From Rhizoclosmatium globosum (lineage: Eukaryota; Chytridiomycota; Chytridiomycetes; Chytridiales; Chytriomycetaceae), in assembly GCA_002104985.1 (NCBI GenBank), contig MCGO01000118.1, positions 61,930 through 125,929 of the forward strand: DNA of 64,000 nucleotides. The letters run 5' to 3'. The notes below the pieces were generated by a model, which saw only the letters and a program-made list of their open reading frames with translations, did not search any database and was not told the DNA's origin. The position numbers were made by a program, and so were the translations under genes. This document shows positions 57,249 to 64,000 of this stretch, one piece after another (position 1 is the stretch's first letter; each line of letters opens with the position of its first letter).

Positions 57249-59601
57249 ATGGATTCACCACTGTCACAACCTTCTCCTCCAACCGCCGAATCCATTTCCA
57301 GTGCAGCACCACCGACCTTGGCAAAGCGAAAGCGGAAGACAGTTTCACGCGTTGGACAAGAATCGATTGAGGCGCTGGTGTCGACGAGTTGTGTATCACC
57401 GCTACTTCGCACGTTGCTTCTCTGTGGCGGGGCAGCGAATGTGCTCAACGTGTTTGTCAACAGAAAACACGTGTCGAAAAGAGACGAAATGTTGGATCGA
57501 TTTGGGCGTGGTTGGAAGGGAGTTTTGGCGGTGAAGCTGGACAGTGTCAAGGGTACAGTTGCCTGGTTTAGCTATTAGGGGGCACTCGGGCCTGGGTACT
57601 TACTCAATGCTTAGATGAACTGGACCAGAGAAGGCTGATCAACATCATGCAGCTGTACATGCAAAGAATGAAGAAAGTGGTTGGTTATGGTGTCAAACAT
57701 GCAAACAAACTGATCACTGCCACAGGACAGAGACCTCCTCCTCCACTTTGTCATGGTCCACATCCACTTTGGAATGCTCGACGAAGCCTTTGCCATCCTC
57801 GAAAGGTGCGTTCCTGTCACTTGGATCCAACCACAATACAATCCTAAACACAAACAAATGAAAGGTTTATTTCTCTTCCGCCACATTCTGAAGATTCTGT
57901 CCTTGTGGGTTATGCAGGGCTGCTTTCGTTCGTTCTTTGGCGGACCCAGACTGAAAGACTTCGAGCTTCAGCTTCCCTCACAAACAATTCTCAGGCGTAT
58001 TCTTACTCGTTAACTCAAACCACCATCGACGAATCAGACGAAGGTGTGCTATCCTATAAACATTCAGTTCTGATCTTATATGCCTTCAGAAAACTTCACA
58101 TCCTCATTTTATCGAAGTGCAATCTCGTTCTTTAAGCAATCACTCGAACTGCCGCAAGGATACGAAAATGACATGTTCATATCATTTTATGTTAAATTAT
58201 TACTGATGAGTGAGGATCTAGTGAGGGCTGAAGAAGTCCTATTGGAGTTTCACAAGCGAAATACATTGAATCCAAATTCATGCCGGTATTTCTCTCGTCT
58301 TAATGGTTACAAATCATCTAAAATTTATTGTCAGATACCTTCTCGAATTCTATAACATGAATCCTCCACCTATATTCCCAGTTTCTCTGGCACAAGACTT
58401 GCTCCACCTTGACCCTCTCTCCGAACCATCTCTTGCACTCCTTCCACTTCTGTCCCACTACCAAAATACTCTTTCAGCACCAGACCTCCATATTCAAGTT
58501 ATCACGCTTATCGCCAAACGATTAGATTATGACAAAACTGCCTCTGATTTCCCTCTCTGGAACGCCCTCGTCCACCACATTCTCTCCCTCCGCGACGTCT
58601 CTCCAACAGCAGATGCACCCATCTGGCAAGACCGTCGATACTGGTGGATCGACCTCCACTGCCCCTGCAACAACACCCCCCTGAACCCATCCCCCCTCAA
58701 AGCAATCGCCCTATACCTCATCTGCGGACCCCACCCTCGCCTCCAAATCCTATACCCACAAACAACAATTCTCTCACAAGACTCAACACCCTTCTCCTTC
58801 CTCATCCCTCCCGAAATCGTATACACAGCTCCCATCTCAGGCGTCCCAACATGTCTCTTGACGCCTCCACCCAAGAAACGAATTCGAACTGGAGACAGAC
58901 GCGTGAGAATCGAGAAAGGGTTCACGGAGCAGGAAGTTCGTGGGCATCTTGGTGATTTGTATGGGTTTGGAGGGACGGTTGAGGCGGGTAGCAGTAGTAG
59001 TGACAGTGATGATGATGGTGATGATGAGGCGTTTCGGGAGCCGGAAGGGTGGGCTTTCTCTGCGGAGATGAAACTGAGGAACGGGAGGAGGGGCCCGAAA
59101 GCTCGGCTTTATAGGGAACGGAATGTTGGGGTTGTGCAGAGTCGTGTTTCGAGGGAAATTATTAGTGAGGATGATGAGTATAGTGAGTATGTTGATGAGA
59201 GTGAGGAAGATGAGGATGACGATGATGAAGATGGGGAGGAGGGTGGTGGTGAGTCTGGTGAAGGAGAGGGAGAAGAGGTTGAAGTGAATCGGGTTGAACG
59301 GGTTTGGTTTGAAAATGTCGAGTCTAGTGATGATTCGGAGGAAGATAGTATGCAGGATTTGGATGGACGTGCTCGATTGATGCGGCATGAAGCTGGGTGT
59401 CGAGCTATTTGGGATGGAGTTGAAGAAGTTGCGAGGTGGGGCGCTGGAGTTGTAACTGAAAGAGGGGTGACATCAATGAGCGAAGGCGAAAGTGACGAAG
59501 AAGCTGATTCATCAGATGAGGAGGAAGAGTTCGATTTCAACGCAGTACTAAAGAAAGTTGAGTCGAAATCGTTTTTGGATCAAAGGAGGGGCAGCTGGTA
59601 G
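57249..59601 (+). CDS. Possible RNA polymerase I core factor subunit (Rrn11/TAF1A-like); frame broken at 5' side
   Basis: Tentative assignment. TPR-like helices suit Rrn11/TAF1A: FHALDKNRLRRWCRR and YHRYFARCF near 57330-57420, LDELDQRRLINIMQLYMQRM near 57610, HFVMVHIHFGMLDEAFAILE near 57745, AISFFKQSLELPQGYENDMF and SEDLVRAEEVLLEFHKRN near 58110-58260, then NPNSCRYLLEFYNMNP across an intron of 49 bases (58286-58334). From 58335 the frame is open to the end: DPLSEPSLALLPLL, WQDRRYWWIDLHCPC, then a very acidic tail (SDSDDDGDDEAF, EEDEDDDDEDGEE) ending KSFLDQRRGSW. The first 900 bases use three frames in turn, so bases seem missing or introns are unresolved. If correct, it helps recruit polymerase I to ribosomal DNA promoters. 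Confidence 0.4.
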
Positions 59602-59662
59602 ATAATATAATCATGAGACTTTATTATATATTTATCAGGGAATTGGTTTAAAAATATAGAAA

Positions 59663-61421
59663 TCACAAATGAGCTGTTGGACGCTGAGCTTTTGGAACGT
59701 AGGTCCTGGCAATAATAAACTGAATAATAGATGAACCCATACAAAGTCCGGCAACAAGATAAAAGAAAGTCTCGCGTGTCCAGTATGTGTTATCTGGCGC
59801 ACCGAGGGTACCCTTCAGCAAAGCAGTAGCAAGGAACGAACCAGTTCCAACTGTAAAGAGCCAAAGAGAGGCACAGAAAGACTTGGTACGTTTTCCAACC
59901 TCAACGTAACAGAAGTTGATTCCGGAGATGGAAAACAAGCATTCAGCAAGAGTAGTGATGAAGTACAGAAGAATTTCCCAAGCGATTGAAGTGGAAGACT
60001 GGCACGAGTCGATTTTACCTCCGTCGAAACAGTTGGAATTGACGTTTTTTTGAATCAAAGCGGCAGCGATAAAAGAGAGACCAGCAATGAACTGACCTAC
60101 GTACATTCGTTGCATAAGTCCAAACTTGTCAGTACCGAGCTTCTTGTCAATGTACGGGAACAGCCAGTTAGCAAAGATTGGAGCAATAATAACAATAAAG
60201 ATTGGGTTGGAAATGTTGTTGACGGTTGCGGAATCCAGGAACGAATCGGCCTTAGACTGACCAAACGGCACAGCCATCTGATCACCCAAATCTTGCCACG
60301 TAGATCCGTTTTGGTTGAACGCCATCCAGAAAATAGGAGCAGGCCAGATGGCACCAATAACCTTAGCCAAATCCATCATCTCAACAACCATTCCTTCCGT
60401 ATAAGTGTTACAAGTCTTTTCATACGCCTCTTGCTTTGGAAGACTCATACGGTTCTTGATGTACGTGTACGCGACAGTGAAAATGTCAATCAAGATAAAC
60501 TTTCCAGCAGGTGGAACGATTCTGTACGACTTGTATCCAGCGACGAAAACCCCGAGCGCACATGTCATGAAACAGGTGAGCATCAAGAAAACATATGGGT
60601 ATCCGTTTCCAGTTGGGTGAACATCGGCCTCCTTCCAAATCGCGAGAGTTGCGTTCGGGAATGTGAAGAACTCTTTCTTTTGGATGGCTGGGGAGACGTA
60701 TGAAGCGAGAAGGGAGCCAACGTTGATGGAGATGTAGAAGTAGTTGTAGAATTTTTGGAGGCCGTATTTCTGGGTTTCGAGGAACTGGTCACCTCCGTGG
60801 GCAGATACGCATGGTTTGATACCTCCTGTACCGAGAGCGATGAGGAAAAGACCAATAAGGGGACCGGTTCTTGAAAGCATTGTGGTTTCAACACCCATAA
60901 TAGTTGGCCATGAGGTGATGGTGAGGAGCAGGAATCCAAACACATAGACGGAAGAAAGAATGGTGATGGTCTTGAATTTGTCCAGGTAAGAGTCGGAGAT
61001 GACGGCTCCAACAAGAGGTGTGTAGTAGGCAAGACCCTGGAAGATGTGGTACATTTCATTGGCAGCAGTCTTTTCAAGGTATCCAAGTTGGTACTTCAAG
61101 AAGTTCTTGAGGACTGGAGTGAGTCCATAGTAACAGAAACGTTCGCCGAGCTCATTGGGGATAATCTGAAACAGCAAAACGTCAGTTTGATACTCTGCTC
61201 GAACTTTGACAGACGCCTAAACTTACAAACCAAACAGCCCGAGGCATCTTATCAGAGTTCTCCATCAACTTGTCATCAATATCAATGTTTCTCTTCTCTT
61301 CAAGTTGGCGAAGTCTGAGCTCATTCTGTGACAAGGCTTCAGCTCCATCACCTCTGAAAGCGCCGGCTTCAATGTTATCCGTTGCCACCAAGAGGTCAGG
61401 TTGGTCGTTCGCTGTCTTCAT
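59663..61421 (-). CDS. PTR2: Proton-coupled oligopeptide transporter C (POT/PTR2)
   Basis: Two exons, 61421-61227 and 61165-59663, in frame, 565 residues. ATG 61421 (MKTANDQPDLL) is preferred. An in-frame frame continuing upstream (KKKKVHYKK and beyond) has no counterpart in A or B. POT motifs as in A and B: PNELGERFCYYGLTPVLKNF, GTGGIKPCVSAHGGDQF, FWMAFNQNGSTWQDLGDQM and VGKRTKSFCASLWLFTVGTG, ending VPKAQRPTAHL. It has only the one intron, at the position common to all three. Least biased codon use of the three. Lies 61 bases from the end of the Rrn11-like gene, converging with it. Confidence 0.94.
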
Positions 61422-61873
61422 TTTTTTGTAATGAACTTTTTTCTTTTTTGTATGGGCAGTTTTATGTTCGAAGGGTGGCTTGAATTTTTTTCGTTTGGTT
61501 GGGATTGAACCCTCATAGTTACTAATCCTTTCCCATCCCATTGCCACACAACTCAGAGTTGGAGAAATTATGAAGCGCGACTTATATATGAAGCGCTTAA
61601 ATGCATAAAAGGTGCATAAAGTTTACTTGAATTCAATATTGTCAAGCAGGGCATGCATTCCAAGCCGAAAATTTATCAATTCCCCGAAATTTTCCGAGAA
61701 GGGTTCGTTTTTCTTGAGGTGATTGCACTGGTGGCTGCAGCGCTGACAGTGATAGGAAAGATCATTTCGAGCGACTTGTGATTTGGCATCATCTTGACCA
61801 GCAGTCACTCACATCAAAAACCAGGAAGAGCACAAGGAAGAGCGCCATAAATATAATATGATAAGCTTTTAAT

Positions 61874-64000
61874 TTACTGTTGGACTGCATCCACATGTTC
61901 ATAAAACAACATATAAGCTTGAACACCCAACACTCCTCCAAACTACTCAACCGAACCTGCCCGTCACTCATATAAACCCACGCCTCACCTTCTCCCCATC
62001 ATCACCTTCAACTTTCATCGGAAGCCTCACATACGCCACATAATGGCCACCAAACAAACTCCCAGCGTGTACAACAACGCCGTATAACCGATACACGCCG
62101 TTATCAGGATCCCGTCTCCCCTTCTCAACAACAACGTCTTCCCACTCCCCAGCACCCCCTTCCGCTTCTCAGAGAGAGCTTCGGAGAGAGGTACATTCCA
62201 ATATCGAGGATTTCCGGGAATGCAACGTGTGTATCCCAACTTTCGTGTACGTGTTCCGGATTTCCCGATGCGTTCGAACCGTTTCAGGTGGATGGCAAGG
62301 GTGTGTGGGTATGTGTGGATAAGGTATCTTTTGTATCCGTTTGTCAAGGTTTGTGGTTTAGTTGGTTTTGATGGGGACGCGGGGGTTGTGATGAGGGGAG
62401 GATTGAGGAGGGAGAGGGAGGTCTGCAGTTGGATCGATTGTTTCGTCGTCGAGAATTGCGGAGGTTTCAGAAGAGGTGAGGGAGTCTGTGTCGTTGACAT
62501 CGTTTTGGTCTTGGGATGTGGGAGGTCCCAGGTTTTTGTCAAGTGAGAGGGAAATGGTTGGTGCGGAAACGGATGCGCGGAGTTTTGTTGTAAAGGGAAG
62601 TGGTGGGGTGTCGTTGTCTGGGAGCTTTCCGTTACAATTGTCGCATACGAGTCCATTTTCTCCTTCAAGTACGTCGCAACCGAGGAAATGCTCGAAACAC
62701 TTTGCGAGTGTGAGTTGCTTTGGTTTTCCAGAATTGGCGAGTTCAGCTGCCGCTGCAGCTCCTTGCTGAACTTTGACAGTGTCCAGTGTACGAAATAGTT
62801 GTTCTGTGAGTTTCTGCTGCTCGCGGTCATTGAATGTGGTTGTTCCAGGTGGTAATAGACAATCCGATTGGTTGACACTCAGTTTACTAATTGCTTGTTC
62901 CAAGTCAGCTTCAACACTTTGAAGTGGAGACGCAGGGCGAGAAGATGCTGGAGTCGCCTGTTTCGATGGGTTGGGACTGAGTCTATTCCTCATGGCAGCA
63001 AGAAGATTGAACTAATTCGACATTATTAACAGACCTGACAGACCTGACAAAAGTATAAAGACATACCCATTTCTTATCCTTATTCTGTTCTCCACCTGCC
63101 AAGTCTTTACTTCCTCCAACATCACTCCCAATACTCATACTCAAGTCCAAAAACTCTTCAAACCGAAAACTCAGCCCCCTACAACTCGCACAAAGCACAA
63201 CGAAACCAATTTTCCACCAAACACGTCATCCACGAAGCCACCGCCACCGTCTGGAATTAGTTTACCCGTCTCTGAATCTCTGGGACGTTGCTCTTCACGG
63301 ATTCCATCAAGAAGTGTTCGCAGAAGCTCATGAGCGTCTTGTTGGACCATAGATCTGTACATTTCGTATTTCTGTTTGAGTTGAGTAAATAGGCCAACGG
63401 GAGACACGACAGGGGAGAGTTTCCCAGCGGATCGTTGTGCGTGCATGACATTAATGAGATTCAAGAATGCTATGGGTGCTAAATTGGTACAAGTTTGCAT
63501 AATCAAACACTGAACGTACCCCTCGAAAGAGACTTTTGAATCACAGATGCAGCTTCTGGAGAGTCTTGGTTGCCCCAATATGGCTCCAACGCTTTCGTGT
63601 ACGCCAGACACTGAACGGTGCTATTAAAGAAGCAAGTATTTCCCAGGTTGGAGAGGCCAGGAATGGGCAGCTTTGCACGAGCTCGTTTGATATCCTTATC
63701 AGACTTGATGGGTTTCCCAGTCGAGGGTGCACTTGGCACTGGAATCGCCGCCAACGCCTTTCGTTCCATCTTTGCTTTTTCCTGCGCAAACAGCGCTTTC
63801 ACTTCCGCAATAATTTGGTTCTTTGTTCTCTTCGCTTTGGAGAAAGTCGTCACAGGCATAGCACCACACATCGAGAGAAGATGGATTGATCACGAGACAG
63901 TGGTTTGGGATTTGAAGACGAGTGTAATTCAGCGTGGTTGTTTTCAGATCTTCCACAGTGCACTTGGCCACACTGAAGACAGAGCCAGAGAAGATCGGCA
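61874..64000 (-). CDS. Ubiquitin C-terminal hydrolase with UBP zinc finger (USP16/USP45-like); 5' partial, frame broken
   Basis: Deubiquitinase, 5' end beyond the window. From the window edge inward: UBP zinc finger (LWLCLQCGQVHCGR, NNHAELH, VWCYACDD), a basic linker (AKRTKNQIIAEVKALFAQEK), the Cys box GLSNLGNTCFFNSTVQCLAY, QQDAHELLRTLLDGIREEQ, the zinc-ribbon part (VLCASCRG, ENGLVCDNCNGKLP), YPHTLAIHLKRFERIGKSG, the His box YGVVVHAGSLFGGHYVAYV, then EGEAWVYMSDGQVRLSSLEE and a closing VLGVQAYMLFYEHVDAVQQ with TAA at 61874-61876. Introns at 63479-63519 and 63012-63066 are clear. At least six frame changes (near 63925, 63845, 63200, 62270, 62090, 61945) fit missing bases. All catalytic boxes survive, so the true gene is probably active. 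Confidence 0.78.

Noticed and set aside
58837..59540. Ser-rich and Ile/Thr-rich minus-strand open frames
   Set aside because: Shadows of the acidic tail of the Rrn11-like gene.
61676..61971. A possible small membrane protein of about 85 residues (MSDGQVRLSSLEE followed by a hydrophobic stretch), with a possible 38-base intron
   Set aside because: MSDGQVRLSSLEE is the conserved tail of the ubiquitin hydrolase (W-V-Y-M-S-D-x-Q-V-R). One frame over, the sequence continues VLGVQAYMLFYEH, the normal end of that family. The hydrophobic frame is an artefact of a missing base.

Overview
The window is eukaryotic and almost certainly from a fungus. Genes lie on both strands without operons. They are interrupted by short GT...AG introns (mostly 36-130 bases) and include a fungal YAT-type amino-acid permease, a Set3-like PHD/SET protein, an Svp26/Erv26 cargo receptor, two Atg22-like transporters and three PTR2-type peptide transporters. 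Two rhodopsin-like (class A-like) seven-helix receptors and a nucleotidyl cyclase with a kinase-homology domain are not typical of yeasts or moulds and point to an early-diverging, probably zoosporic (chytrid-type) fungus. That placement is inference.

Layout. 1-2563: broken tuberin (TSC2) on the plus strand, cut by the window start. 3085-5880: tandem duplication carrying two copies of a small unrecognised zinc-finger-like gene (the first broken). 6013-6792: FMN-binding split-barrel protein. 6999-10150: hairpin-like and degenerate repeats flanking a membrane-anchored SET methyltransferase (7710-9415). 11470-19826: mitochondrial carrier, CCT-eta chaperonin subunit and Set3 homologue, all on the minus strand. 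20340-22349: three tandem genes for secreted repeat precursors with Lys-Arg processing sites. 22567-29531: an unrecognised gene, receptor 1, tRNA-Asn, a short-chain dehydrogenase, a long-chain acyl-CoA synthetase and receptor 2. 30780-37190: amino-acid permease, a small membrane protein, Svp26 and the kinase-homology cyclase. 37834-41595: peptide transporter A and a GH47 mannosidase. 41660-46276: four arylamine N-acetyltransferase (NAT) genes, one lacking its catalytic core and one fused and broken. 46420-54274: VOC-fold protein, Mpe1/RBBP6, and two Atg22-like transporters separated by an Oca-type pseudophosphatase. 54861-64000: peptide transporters B and C around an Rrn11/TAF1A-like gene, then a zinc-finger ubiquitin hydrolase running off the window end.

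The most interesting region is 20.3-29.6 kb. A family of Kex2-type repeat precursors, resembling in architecture the alpha-factor and other Kex2-processed repeat proteins, lies within 10 kb of two paralogous seven-helix receptors, with a signalling cyclase 5 kb further on. I propose it as a candidate undescribed peptide-signalling locus. The linkage is seen; the ligand-receptor pairing is inference.

Quality caveat. Many otherwise good genes are interrupted by frameshifts. Nearly every one I could compare with a paralogue or family motif is explained by one or two missing bases, often in a homopolymer. This looks more like residual sequencing deletions than decay, but I cannot prove it here. 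Splice sites were inferred by reading; where I give full exon lists, the exon sum is a multiple of three, or becomes so after adding back the stated missing bases.
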